A stretch of DNA of 64,000 nt from Streptomyces rhizosphaerihabitans (GTDB taxonomy: Bacteria; Actinomycetota; Actinomycetes; Streptomycetales; Streptomycetaceae): the NCBI RefSeq assembly GCF_025399795.1, contig NZ_JAODTZ010000004.1, positions 124,001 through 188,000 of the forward strand. Reading direction: 5' to 3'. Position 1 is the stretch's first letter. Every line of letters begins with the position of its first letter. The notes beneath the pieces were generated by a model. The model ran no database searches, was not told where the DNA came from, and was given only the letters and a program-made list of their open reading frames with translations. Shown one piece after another: positions 53,844 to 64,000 of this stretch. Made by a program: the position numbers and the translations under genes.

Positions 53844-54647
53844 ATGAAGAAGAATCACCCCATTCGGCGGTTCGTGCTGGCGAGCGCCGCCACCGTGTCC
53901 GGAATCGTGCTGCTGCTGGCGCTCAAACCGGCGTCCGACCCGGCCGCCGCGTCGGCGCAGGCCGGTGCGGCGCCCCAGCAGACGGCGGCCGCGCAGGGGG
54001 CGCCGCAGGGCGGCACCGCCCAGCAGTCGGGTACCGGCACCGTCCTCGGTGACGTGGTGCAGACCGAGTACGGGCCGGTCCAGGTGCAGCTGACCATGAG
54101 CGGCGGCAAGATAACCAAGGCGGACGCGGTCCAGGCTCCCAAGGGCGGAACCAGCGACCAGAAGACCGCCCTCTCGGTGCCCAAGCTCAACCAGGAAGCC
54201 GTCACGGCACAGAGCGCCGACATCGACGCCGTCTCGGGGGCGACCTACACCAGCGGCGGCTACAAGAAGTCCCTGCAGTCGGCCCTGGACAAGGCGAAGG
54301 CCACCGGCGGCACATCGGGGTCCTCCGGGTCCTCGGGCAAGGCCGGGACGTCCTCGGCGGCACCGGCCGCGCAGGCGCGCGTCGTCACCGGGACCGTGTC
54401 CGACACCCAGTACGGCCCCGTCCAGGTCCGGCTCACCGTCGAGGGCAAGAAGATCACCAAGGCCGAGGCGGTCCAGGCCCCCAAGGGCGGTGTCAGCGAC
54501 CAGAAGACCGCGCTCGCGGTGCCCAAGCTCAACCAGGAGGCGGTCGCCGCGGGCAGTGCCCAGATCGACACCGTCTCCGGCGCGACCTACACGAGCGAGG
54601 GCTACAAGAAGTCTCTGCAGTCGGCTCTGGACAAGGCCGGTGTCTGA
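53844..54647 (+). CDS. FMN-binding protein with two tandem FMN domains
   Basis: This 267-residue protein has one N-terminal membrane or signal helix (FVLASAATVSGIVLLLAL) and two FMN_bind domains, at about residues 62-155 and 180-267. Each ends in a full SGATYTS motif (AVSGATYTSGGYKKSLQSAL and TVSGATYTSEGYKKSLQSAL). The domains share VQAPKGG-SDQKTAL-VPKLNQEAV. Two covalent FMN are expected. The end overlaps the apbE start. It extends the one-domain protein at 51872 by another duplication. Confidence 0.9.
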   Translation: MKKNHPIRRFVLASAATVSGIVLLLALKPASDPAAASAQAGAAPQQTAAAQGAPQGGTAQQSGTGTVLGDVVQTEYGPVQVQLTMSGGKITKADAVQAPKGGTSDQKTALSVPKLNQEAVTAQSADIDAVSGATYTSGGYKKSLQSALDKAKATGGTSGSSGSSGKAGTSSAAPAAQARVVTGTVSDTQYGPVQVRLTVEGKKITKAEAVQAPKGGVSDQKTALAVPKLNQEAVAAGSAQIDTVSGATYTSEGYKKSLQSALDKAGV

Positions 54648-55431
54648 GCCCGCGGAGGACACACCGCAGGCGCTGCGTCATGCCGAGGAAGTGATGGGCA
54701 CCGTCTTCTCCTTCGACGTGCGCGGCGGGGAACCCGAAGCCGTGCGGACGGCGTTGGAGGAGGCGATCGCCCAACTCCACCGTGTGGACGAGGTGTTCAG
54801 CACCTACCGCGAGGACAGCCAGATCTCGCGGCTGGTGCGCGGGGAGCTCACGGTCGAGGAGTGCGACCCCGAGGTCGCCGAGGTGCTCGAACTGGGCGCC
54901 GAGGCGGAACGGGTCAGCGACGGCTGGTTCAGCACACGGTACGAGGGACAGCTCGACCCGACGGGCATCGTCAAGGGCTGGGCGGCCGAACGTGCGGCCC
55001 TGCACCTCGCCGCGGCCGGGGCGAGCGGGGTGAATGTCAACGGAGGCGGCGACGTCCAGCTGTACGGCGTCCCCGGGCCGCACCGGCCCTGGCGCGTGGG
55101 CGTGTCCGACCCGCTCCGTCCGGGCTCCCTCGCCGCGGTGGTCTCCGCGGCCGGCGTCGACGAGCTGGCCGTCGCGACCTCCGGCACCGCCGAACGCGGC
55201 GCCCACATCGTCGACCCGCGCACCGGCAGGTCCGCGGTCACCGACCTCCTGGCCGTGACCGTGGTGGGCCCCCGTCTGACCTGGGTGGACGCCTGGGCGA
55301 CCGCGGCCTTCGCGATGGGCTCGCGAGCCGGCCTCGACTGGCTGGAATCGCTCCCGGACGTGGAGGCGCTGCTCATCACGGCGGGCGACGAGGTCAGATG
55401 CACGGGAGGGCTCGCTCAGCGCCTGGGGTGA
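54640..55431 (+). CDS. apbE: FAD:protein FMN transferase
   Basis: This 263-residue ApbE-family enzyme attaches FMN from FAD to Thr or Ser of FMN_bind domains. It has EEVMGTVFSFDV, VDEVFSTYREDSQISRL, LDPTGIVKGWAAERAA, NVNGGGDVQLYG, VATSGTAERGAHIVDPRTG and TWVDAWATAAFAMG. Its GTG at 54640 overlaps the stop of the double-domain gene, fixing the start and coupling the enzyme to its substrates. Unlike exported ApbE proteins it has no signal peptide, so it may act inside the cell before export; this should be checked. Confidence 0.93.
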   Translation: MSEPAEDTPQALRHAEEVMGTVFSFDVRGGEPEAVRTALEEAIAQLHRVDEVFSTYREDSQISRLVRGELTVEECDPEVAEVLELGAEAERVSDGWFSTRYEGQLDPTGIVKGWAAERAALHLAAAGASGVNVNGGGDVQLYGVPGPHRPWRVGVSDPLRPGSLAAVVSAAGVDELAVATSGTAERGAHIVDPRTGRSAVTDLLAVTVVGPRLTWVDAWATAAFAMGSRAGLDWLESLPDVEALLITAGDEVRCTGGLAQRLG

Positions 55432-55497
55432 CCGGCGCTCCCTCAGCAGCACGGACGACCGCACAGCCGCAGTCCCACAGCCGACCGCCTCGCCGCG

Positions 55498-55543
55498 CCC
55501 GGACCCGGACCCGGACCCGCACCCGCACCCGCACCCGCACCCG
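55498..55543. repeat. Hexanucleotide run CCCGGA/CCCGCA
   Basis: Three CCCGGA units are followed by four CCCGCA units and a partial unit, without interruption. It is a candidate for length variation by slippage between strains. Confidence 0.9.
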
Positions 55544-55554
55544 CTTCAGGACAT

Positions 55555-55601
55555 ACGACGGTGGAGGCACACCCCGCTCCGGGGCGCGCCTCCACCGTCG
55601 T
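55555..55601 (-). terminator. Terminator of argCJBDR operon
   Basis: ACGACGGTGGAGGC (55555-55568) pairs perfectly with GCCTCCACCGTCGT (55588-55601). An inner CCCCG/CGGGG stem closes the loop. It lies 30 bases past the argR stop. Confidence 0.8.
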
Positions 55602-55632
55602 GCCTGTCGTCGTGCCTGTCGTCGTGCCTGTC
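55597..55632. repeat. Three perfect 12-bp tandem repeats at argR 3' end
   Basis: GTCGTGCCTGTC occurs three times in succession at 55597, 55609 and 55621, touching the last codon of argR and the terminator hairpin. Confidence 0.95.
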
Positions 55633-56167
55633 AGTGATCGTTCTGGGCCAGCCGCAGCAGATGATCGGCCAGCGCCTGCCCACCCGTCGGACCCCGGCTG
55701 ATCAGCAGGAGGGTGTCGTCCCCCGCGATCGTTCCGAGAATGTCGTGCAGCTCGGCCTGGTCGATCGCCGAGGCGAGGAACTGCGCGGCCCCGGGCGGGG
55801 TGCGCAGGACCACGAGGTTCGCCGAGGCCTCCGCGGAGATCAACAGCTCCGAGGAGAGCCTGCGCATCCGCTCCTCCTTCGCCGACTCCCCCAGCGGTGC
55901 GCGCGGGGTGCGGAAACCGCCCTCGCTCGGCACCGCGTAGATGAGGTCGCCGTCGTTGTTGCGGATCTTCACCGCGTTCAGCTCGTCGAGGTCCCGGGAG
56001 AGCGTCGCCTGGGTGACGTTCAGTCCGTCGTCGGCGAGAAGCTTCGCCAACTGGCTCTGTGAGCGGACCGGTTGCCGGTTGAGGATGTCCACGATCCGGC
56101 GGTGGCGTGCGGTGCGGGTCTGCGGCACGGCAGGCCCTGCGTGCTCGTGGTCCTGCGCCTGACTCAT
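55631..56167 (-). CDS. argR: Arginine repressor
   Basis: This 178-residue ArgR/AhrC protein has a winged helix-turn-helix ([23 protein letters not shown], then [18 protein letters not shown]), a hinge, and the hexamerising arginine-binding domain with [17 protein letters not shown] and [15 protein letters not shown]. The ATG at 56167 gives the usual length and N-terminus; an ATG at 56194 overlapping the argD stop is possible and would couple translation. It is the last gene of argCJBDR and should act on the ARG boxes before argC and argG. Confidence 0.97.
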   Translation of the reverse strand: MSQAQDHEHAGPAVPQTRTARHRRIVDILNRQPVRSQSQLAKLLADDGLNVTQATLSRDLDELNAVKIRNNDGDLIYAVPSEGGFRTPRAPLGESAKEERMRRLSSELLISAEASANLVVLRTPPGAAQFLASAIDQAELHDILGTIAGDDTLLLISRGPTGGQALADHLLRLAQNDH

Positions 56168-56190
56168 CGTCGTCGTCCCATTTCCCGGGA

Positions 56191-57399
56191 TCATCCGTCC
56201 CCGTTGGCTGCGTCGAGGATGCCGGGAAGGGCCCGGAGGAACGCGTCCACTTCGTCATCGCCCAGGTTCAGCGGCGGCATCAGCCGTACGACATCGGGGG
56301 CGGGCGCGTTCACCAGGAAACCGGCGTCCTGAGCCGCCTGCTGCACCTGGGGCGCGAGCGGCTCGGTGAGCACGATACCCAGGAGCAGCCCCGCACCCCG
56401 GACATGGTCGATCAACGGATGGCCGGAACCGTTGCCGGCGCCCTCGATTCCGTCCCGCAGTTTCTCGCCGGCGCGCTTCACGTTGTCCAGGAGTCCTTCG
56501 GACTCGATCGTGTCGAGCACGGCGAGTCCGGCGGCGCAGACGACCGGGTTGCCGCCGAAGGTCGTGCCGTGGTGGCCGGGCTTCAGCAGCCCGGCGGCGC
56601 GGCCGAAGGCGACGGTGGCACCGAGCGGCAGTCCGCCGCCGAGGCCCTTGGCGAGCGTCACGATGTCGGGCAGGACGCCTTCGTGTGCCTGGTACTCGAA
56701 CCAGTGGCCGGTGCGGCCGATTCCGGTCTGCACCTCGTCCAGGACGAGCAGGGCGCCGTTGGCCGCGGTGATCGCGCGGGCGGCCTTGAGATAGCCGGGG
56801 GGCGGTACGACCACGCCGTTCTCGCCCTGGACCGGCTCGATGATCACCAGCGCGGTGTCCTGGGTGACGGCCTCGGCGAGGGCCTGCGCGTCGCCGTAGG
56901 GCACATGCGTGACGTCGCCGGGCAGCGGCAGGAAGGGCTCCTGCTTGGCGGGCTGGCCGGTCAGCGCGAGGGCGCCCATGGTCCGGCCGTGGAAGCCGCC
57001 GGTGGTGGCGACCATATGGGTCCGGCCGGTCAGCCGGCCGATCTTGAAGGCGCCTTCGTTGGCCTCGGCGCCCGAGTTGCAGAAGTACACCCGGCCCTCT
57101 CGTCCGAAGAGCTGGAGCAGCCGTTCGGCGAGCGCGACGGGCGGTTCGGCGACGAAGAGGTTGGAGACATGGCCGAGGGAGGCGATCTGCCGGCTCACGG
57201 CCTCGACGATCGCGGGGTGGCCGTGTCCGAGCGCGTTGACCGCGATGCCGCCGACGAAGTCGAGGTACTGGTTGCCGTCGGCGTCCCACAGCCTGGTTCC
57301 GGCGCCGCGGACGAGCGGCAGTCGCGGGGTGCCGTAGTTGTCCATGAGCGCGCCCTGCCAGCGCTGGGTGAGCTCTGCGTTGGTCGCGGTGCCGGTCAT
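56191..57399 (-). CDS. argD: Acetylornithine aminotransferase
   Basis: This 402-residue class III PLP aminotransferase has [47 protein letters not shown] and [15 protein letters not shown] with the Schiff-base Lys, and the end [15 protein letters not shown]. It converts N-acetylglutamate semialdehyde to N-acetylornithine. The start overlaps the argB stop by four bases. Confidence 0.97.
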   Translation of the reverse strand: MTGTATNAELTQRWQGALMDNYGTPRLPLVRGAGTRLWDADGNQYLDFVGGIAVNALGHGHPAIVEAVSRQIASLGHVSNLFVAEPPVALAERLLQLFGREGRVYFCNSGAEANEGAFKIGRLTGRTHMVATTGGFHGRTMGALALTGQPAKQEPFLPLPGDVTHVPYGDAQALAEAVTQDTALVIIEPVQGENGVVVPPPGYLKAARAITAANGALLVLDEVQTGIGRTGHWFEYQAHEGVLPDIVTLAKGLGGGLPLGATVAFGRAAGLLKPGHHGTTFGGNPVVCAAGLAVLDTIESEGLLDNVKRAGEKLRDGIEGAGNGSGHPLIDHVRGAGLLLGIVLTEPLAPQVQQAAQDAGFLVNAPAPDVVRLMPPLNLGDDEVDAFLRALPGILDAANGDG

Positions 57400-58306
57400 G
57401 CGACGTCCCCCGTCTCCTCGTCGTCCGGCACGACCATCGTGCCGATGCCTTCGTCGGTGAAGATCTCCAGCAGGATCGAGTGCTGGACCCGGCCGTCGAT
57501 GACACGGGCGGTGGTGACGCCGTTGCGTACGGCGTGCAGACAGCCCTCCATCTTCGGCACCATGCCGCTGGCCAGCTCGGGAAGGAGTTTCTCCAGCTGG
57601 GTGGCGGTGAGGCGGCTGATCACCTCGTCGCTGTTCGGCCAGTCCTCGTAGAGGCCCTCGACGTCCGTGAGGACCATGAGGGTTTCGGCATCCAGTGCGG
57701 CAGCGAGTGCCGCAGCCGCCGTATCAGCATTGACGTTGTAGACATGTCCGTCGTCCTGGCTCCGGGCGATCGAGGAGACGACCGGGATCCGGCCGTCGGC
57801 GAGCAGCGCCTCGATCGCGCCCGTGTCGATCGCGGTGATCTCGCCCACCCGCCCGATGTCGACCAACTGGCCGTCGATCGTGGGCTGGTGCTTGGTGGCG
57901 GTGATGGTGTGCGCGTCCTCGCCGGTGAGGCCGACGGCGAGCGGTCCGTGCTGGTTGAGAAGTCCGACCAGCTCGCGCTGGACCTGTCCGGCCAGCACCA
58001 TGCGGACGACGTCCATCGCGTCCTCGGTGGTGACGCGCAGCCCCGCCTTGAACTCGCTGACGATGCCGTGCCGGTCCAGGGCGGCGCTGATCTGCGGACC
58101 GCCGCCGTGCACGACGACCGGCTTGAGGCCCGCGTGGTGCAGGAACACGATGTCCTGGGCGAAGGCGGCCTTCAACTCGCTGTCGATCATGGCGTTGCCG
58201 CCGAACTTGACGACGACGGTCTTGCCCCGGTGCCGGGTCAGCCAGGGCAGCGCCTCGATGAGGATCTGCGCCTTGGGCAGAGCGGTGTGCTTGCGGGTCA
58301 CATTGC

Positions 58307-58310
<4 letters not shown>
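57396..58310 (-). CDS. argB: Acetylglutamate kinase
   Basis: This 304-residue amino acid kinase has [31 protein letters not shown] and [19 protein letters not shown]. It phosphorylates N-acetylglutamate and is usually feedback inhibited by arginine in organisms with cyclic ArgJ. The ATG at 58310 overlaps the argJ stop (ATGA). Confidence 0.97.
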
Positions 58311-60538
<2,228 letters not shown>

Positions 60539-60592
60539 ATCGCCCTTTGTTGTGCGGCTGCCGTTGCGGAGCGGGTGCATAGGATCACCGGT

Positions 60593-61381
60593 ATGGCGCT
60601 GCGACCTGTTCAGGTGAACCTGAAGGCTCTTGATGTCTCGGCGGTCGGCCGGTTCTGGGCGGAGGCGCTCGGCTGGGGTTCCTACAGCGGAGGATCCGGC
60701 GTGATCACCTACGTGGGACCCGGCGTGACCGACGTCGGACCCGTCGTGTCCGGTGTCGGACCCGTCGGCGGCTTCGTCTGGCCGGACCCGGTCGTCGTCT
60801 GCGTCGACGTCGTTTCCGTCCCGGAACCCAAGACAGCGGCGAAGAACCGTGTGCACCTCGATCTCGCCACCACCTCCGCGGCCCATCAGGCGGAGTTGGT
60901 CGCGCGCTTGAAGGATCTCGGTGCGAGGCCCGCCCACGTGGGCCAGGGCAACGTGCCGTGGACGGTCCTCGCCGACCCGGAGGGCAACGAGTTCTGCGTG
61001 CTGGAGCCTCGGGAGATCTACCGGGACACCGGGCCGATCGCCGCGGTGGTGGTCGACTGCGCGGATCCGCGGGCCATGGCCCGGTTCTGGGACGGGGCGA
61101 TGGACTGGACCCTGCACGAGGTGACCGACGATCACGCGACATTGCGCTCCGCCAAGGGTGCCGGCCCGTATCTCGAGTTCCTCCGCACGCCCGGCGCGAA
61201 GACCGTGCCGGACCGCGTCCACCTCGACCTGCTGCCGTACCCCGGTGACGACAAAGAGGCGGAGGTGGCCCGGCTGCGGGCCCTCGGCGCCACCGACCTC
61301 GACCTCGGCCAGGGCGACGTCCCGTGGACGTGCCTGACCGACCCGGAGGGCCACGAGTTCTGCGTCCTCGCGCTGCCCTGA
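60593..61381 (+). CDS. VOC-superfamily protein, two domains, with repeat insertion
   Basis: This 262-residue glyoxalase/bleomycin-resistance fold protein has two VOC units: VQVNLKALDVSAVGRFWAEALGW to EFCVLEP, and AAVVVDCADPRAMARFWDGAMDWTLHEV to EFCVLALP. In the first domain a Gly/Val/Pro-rich stretch (GPGVTDVGPVVSGVGPVGG) stands where the normal beta loop should be. Its DNA has repeated GTCGGACCCG units. The ATG at 60593 begins the fold. It is divergent from argC. The substrate is unknown. Confidence 0.85.
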   Translation: MALRPVQVNLKALDVSAVGRFWAEALGWGSYSGGSGVITYVGPGVTDVGPVVSGVGPVGGFVWPDPVVVCVDVVSVPEPKTAAKNRVHLDLATTSAAHQAELVARLKDLGARPAHVGQGNVPWTVLADPEGNEFCVLEPREIYRDTGPIAAVVVDCADPRAMARFWDGAMDWTLHEVTDDHATLRSAKGAGPYLEFLRTPGAKTVPDRVHLDLLPYPGDDKEAEVARLRALGATDLDLGQGDVPWTCLTDPEGHEFCVLALP

Positions 61382-61715
61382 CGCGGAGCCTCGACAACCG
61401 GCTCGCCGACCACGACGCTGAACTCGCCGGCTGGAGCGTCCAGTCACATCGCCGTGGCTGAGCAGCCGATCCGGTCCCTTTGCACTCGAGTCGGCCCATC
61501 CGACCAGCGGAGTCGGCCCGCGTGACAGCTACCCGATCGCCGTGCTGCGCGATCTGCGGTTCTCCGCCCGCGACTTGACCGGGCGAGTGCCTGAAATCCA
61601 TTCGCCCCCGGACGCCTCGCCCGGTACGGTCGCGAGCCTGTTCTCAACTGCCGGGGCCCATGAGATCCGTGTGCGGCCACCCTGGCAGTCCCCACGCCGA
61701 GAGTAGGTTGCGTCA
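61382..61715. other. 334-bp gap between two VOC genes
   Basis: No convincing gene is visible. A plus-strand frame without a good start (RDSYPIAVLRDLRFSARDL and onward, ending at 61705) might be a gene scrap but is not recognised. Confidence 0.4.
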
Positions 61716-62096
61716 ATGGCATGTCGTATCAGTGAGATCGTGCTCAAGTGCCACGACCCCGAGGTGCTGGCGCGGTTCTGGTGCGAGGTCCTGGACTTCG
61801 TAGAGCTCGATCGCGAAGCGGAGGGCTGCATCGAGATAGGTCCGCGTGAAGGGTTCGGCGGCCCGCAGCCGACGATCTTCCTCATCCGCGACGACGAGCC
61901 GAAGAACGGGCATGCCCGGCTGCACATCGACGTCAACCCCACCGACCGCGATCAGGACGCCGAACTCGAACGCCTCCTGGCCGCGGGGGCCGGACTCGTC
62001 GACATCGGCCAGCCCGCGGAGGCGTCCTGGCACGTCCTCGCCGATCCAGAAGGCAACGAGTTCTGCCTGCTCAAGCGCCGCCTCGATCCGGTCTGA
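61716..62096 (+). CDS. VOC-superfamily protein, one domain
   Basis: This 126-residue protein has CRISEIVLKCHDPEVLARFWCEVLDFVEL, then ARLHIDVNPTDRDQDAELERLLAAGA and WHVLADPEGNEFCLLKRRL. It is the single-domain relative of the preceding VOC gene. Metal-binding His and Glu of active glyoxalases are only partly kept, so it may be a binding protein. The ATG at 61716 begins the fold. Confidence 0.88.
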   Translation: MACRISEIVLKCHDPEVLARFWCEVLDFVELDREAEGCIEIGPREGFGGPQPTIFLIRDDEPKNGHARLHIDVNPTDRDQDAELERLLAAGAGLVDIGQPAEASWHVLADPEGNEFCLLKRRLDPV

Positions 62097-62207
62097 CGGT
62101 CCTCGCCCAACCGATCGGCGCGGCCCTCACCCCGCAGCCGCCACGGTTCGAGGTGGCGGTTCCCGGCTCCAGTTGGCGGCTGGTGTTCTCTGTGACCGGT
62201 CGCCGGG

Positions 62208-63452
62208 TCACCCGGAAGGGCGGTACCCCAGCTGGTCGCGGCGGCGCGTCAGGTGGGCGGTCTCGGCGGTGTTGCCCGCCAGCTCGATGGCCCTGTCGTA
62301 GGCCGCGCGCGACTTCCGACTGCAGCCCAGCCGACGCAGCAGGTCGGCGCGGGTCGCGTGGTAGGCGTGATAGCCGGCCAACTCGTCCTCGAGACGGTCG
62401 ACGGCCGCCAGCGCCACCTCCGGGCCGTCGAGCTCGGCGATCGCGATGGCTCGGTTGAGGGCGACGATCGGCGAGGGGTCGATGCGGACGAGCTGGTCGT
62501 AGAGGGCGGCGACCTGCGACCAGTCGGTGTCGCGTACATCGCGGGCGGAGGTGTGCACGGCGTTGATCGCCGCGAGGATCTGGTAGCGACCCGGCGCCGC
62601 ACCGGCGGCCAGGCGCTCGCGTACCAGCCGATGGCCCTCGGCGATCAGCGCCGCGTCCCAGGCCCCACGGTCCTGCTCGTCGAGGGCGACCAGTTCGCCG
62701 CTCGGTGAGACCCGGGCGGTACGGCGGGCCTCGGTGAGAAGCATCAGTGCCAGCAGTCCGGCCACCTCCCCGTCCTGCGGCATGAGGGCACGGATCAGGC
62801 GCGTGAGCCGGATCGCCTCCGCCGTCAGGTCGTGACGTACGGGATCGGTGCCGGGCCCGGTCGCCAGGTAGCCCTCGTTGAAGACGAGGAAGAGAACGGC
62901 GAGTACGCCGGAGACGCGCCCCGGGAGATCCTCCGCGGACGGCACCCGATAGGGGATGCGAGCCGCCTTGATCTTGGCCTTCGCGCGGGTGATCCGCTGC
63001 CCCATGGCGCTCTCCCGCACCAGGAAGGCACGGGCGATCTCGGCCATGGTCAGACCGCCGACCATGCGCAGCGTCAGCGCCACACGGGCCTCCATCGCGA
63101 GCGCCGGGTGACAGCAGATGAAGATCAGCCGGAGCCGCTCGTCATCGATCGGGCCGAGAGGCTCGGGCGGGTCGTCGTACGACATCTGAGCCTCCTTCTG
63201 CTTGTCGCCGCGCTTGTTCTCGCGCCGGACCCGGTCGATGGCCTTGCGGTGGGCGGTCGTGGTCAGCCAGGCGCCGGGACCGGGCGGTACACCGTCGGCC
63301 GGCCACCGCTCGACGGCGGTCGCGAACGCCTCGGCGGCCGCCTCCTCGGCGATGTCGAGGTCACCGAAACGCCTGGCCAGGGTGGCGACCACCCGCGCCC
63401 ACTCCTCGTAGTGGGCCCGGGTGATCGCCTCCTGGACGTCGATCACGCTCAC
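62208..63452 (-). CDS. ECF42-type sigma factor with C-terminal extension
   Basis: This 414-residue protein has an N-terminal sigma region 2 (ARVVATLARRFGDLDIAEEAAAEAFATAVERWP, PGAWLTTTAHRKAIDRVRRE). Region 4 is RLIFICCHPALAMEARVALTLRMVGGLTMAEIARAFLV, followed by about 240 residues of TPR-like helices (DUF6596 type; FNEGYLA and ALLALMLL-type blocks). Such ECF42 sigma factors lack an anti-sigma factor and are encoded with DGPF/YciI proteins, as here. The GTG at 63452 overlaps the partner's stop by four bases (GTGA). Confidence 0.92.
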   Translation of the reverse strand: MSVIDVQEAITRAHYEEWARVVATLARRFGDLDIAEEAAAEAFATAVERWPADGVPPGPGAWLTTTAHRKAIDRVRRENKRGDKQKEAQMSYDDPPEPLGPIDDERLRLIFICCHPALAMEARVALTLRMVGGLTMAEIARAFLVRESAMGQRITRAKAKIKAARIPYRVPSAEDLPGRVSGVLAVLFLVFNEGYLATGPGTDPVRHDLTAEAIRLTRLIRALMPQDGEVAGLLALMLLTEARRTARVSPSGELVALDEQDRGAWDAALIAEGHRLVRERLAAGAAPGRYQILAAINAVHTSARDVRDTDWSQVAALYDQLVRIDPSPIVALNRAIAIAELDGPEVALAAVDRLEDELAGYHAYHATRADLLRRLGCSRKSRAAYDRAIELAGNTAETAHLTRRRDQLGYRPSG

Positions 63453-63772
63453 AGGAACGGCCGCACCTCGACCTTCCGATTGCAGGCCTTCGACCCCTCA
63501 GCCGCCAGCTTGAGCGCCACGTCGAGGTCGGGGGCCTCGATGACCCAGAAGCCGACGAGGTACTCCTTCGACTCCAGGAAGGGCCCGTCGGTGAACAACG
63601 CCTCCCCGCCGCGATTGTCGATCACCGTGGCCGTGTCGGGCCCCCCGAGGCCGCCGGCGAAGACCCAGTACCCCTCGGCCACGAGCCGGTCGTTGAACAC
63701 GTCGATCGCGGCCATCTCGTCCGGGGTGGCGAGGTCCGCCTTGTCATGGATCACGGAAACCAGGTACTGCAT
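63449..63772 (-). CDS. YciI/DGPF-domain protein, ECF42 partner
   Basis: This 107-residue ferredoxin-like-fold protein has MQYLVSVIHDKADLATPDEM, then GGEALFTDGPFLESKEYLVGFWVIEA with the DGPF motif, and the end EVRPFL. DGPF proteins accompany ECF42 sigma factors and are thought to be controlled by or to signal to them. The ATG at 63772 has GGAG upstream. It is the first gene of the pair. Confidence 0.93.
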   Translation of the reverse strand: MQYLVSVIHDKADLATPDEMAAIDVFNDRLVAEGYWVFAGGLGGPDTATVIDNRGGEALFTDGPFLESKEYLVGFWVIEAPDLDVALKLAAEGSKACNRKVEVRPFL

Positions 63773-63928
63773 CTCGGATCGTCTCCTGTGCTCTGGGGAC
63801 ACCCCTCGCGGGCGACCTCTCACCCGTACTACGAACACCCTCGCCTCAATCCGACACCGCCACCCGGACCACTTTCGAGGAGCCTGCGGCCCGTTCCCGC
63901 GGCCCACACGGCGATAGCGTCGGGTGCC

Positions 63929-64000
63929 ATGATCGTATGGCTCAACGGCGCCCACGGCGCAGGCAAGACGACGACCGGTGCACTCCTGCAGCAGCTGATC
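63929..64000 (+). CDS. P-loop kinase/ATPase, N-terminal fragment (runs off window)
   Basis: The start MIVWLNGAHGAGKTTTGALL carries a Walker A motif (GAHGAGKT) right at the N-terminus. It resembles AAA/TmrB-like small-molecule kinases of Streptomyces. Only 24 codons lie inside the window, so the function is open. Confidence 0.7.
   Translation, partial: MIVWLNGAHGAGKTTTGALLQQLI

Overview
This window is a chromosomal segment of a Streptomyces-type actinomycete. The evidence is very high GC with strong third-position GC bias, many GTG starts, purine-rich GGAGG-type ribosome binding sites, twin-arginine secretion signals, and the sporulation division gene ssgB. The order ssgB, metNIQ, glpQ, argH, argRDBJC also matches what I remember of the core Streptomyces chromosome. 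I see no insertion sequence, prophage, CRISPR array or rRNA.

Layout. (1) 1-9 kb: the end of a large polytopic membrane protein, then a minus-strand operon. The operon encodes a sugar ABC transporter (lipoprotein and two permeases), a YesL-like DUF624 membrane protein and a Tat-exported YetA/rhamnogalacturonan-exolyase-like enzyme, with LacI-type palindromes upstream. It resembles the pectin/rhamnogalacturonan uptake loci of Bacillus (lplABC, yesL, yetA). (2) 9-10.5 kb: a gene-free stretch of degenerate minisatellite repeats ending at tRNA-Val(CAC). (3) 10.6-20.3 kb: small membrane proteins, ssgB, a CGNR zinc-finger regulator, a DsbA-like protein, a two-domain acetyltransferase, the folate genes pabC and pabB, and a tRNA cluster (Gly, Cys, three Val-GAC). 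(4) 20.5-30 kb: a Ser/Thr kinase, a TrmH-type RNA methyltransferase and three cobalamin genes: cobA (siroheme synthase fusion), a BluB-CobT fusion with a very long disordered N-terminus, and cobL. (5) 30-38.7 kb: an acetyltransferase, the methionine importer metQ-metI-metN preceded by a Cys/Met-codon-rich short ORF that looks like an attenuator leader peptide, a decayed HAD phosphatase, small membrane proteins, a sigma-like protein, a glycerophosphodiesterase and an acyltransferase. (6) 38.8-42.3 kb: repeats, an MFS pump with its TetR regulator and a perfect operator, and an aldo/keto reductase.

(7) 42.4-60.5 kb: arginine biosynthesis. argC-J-B-D-R and argG-H lie on the minus strand in the order of the compact actinobacterial argCJBDRGH cluster, but about 10 kb of unrelated genes separates argR from argG. 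ARG-box-like palindromes precede both argC and argG. The intervening block holds a secreted protein with two tandem domains, a PNPOx-family protein, an L,D-transpeptidase-like protein, a two-component system, and a divergent plus-strand operon. That operon has two copies of a [ferric-reductase-like transmembrane flavoprotein + FMN-binding protein] module followed by apbE. It would be a transmembrane electron conduit ending in covalently flavinylated extracytoplasmic proteins. Three pairs of 11-bp direct repeats between the response regulator and the operon look like OmpR-type binding sites.

(8) 60.5-64 kb: two VOC-fold proteins, an ECF42-type sigma factor with its DGPF/YciI partner, and the start of a P-loop kinase running off the window.

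The most notable signals are the metNIQ leader peptide, the duplicated flavin electron-transfer operon with its direct-repeat promoter region, the interrupted arginine cluster, and the separate degenerate repeat fields in intergenic DNA. No function was tested; coordinates of starts are my choices from reading ribosome binding sites and overlaps.
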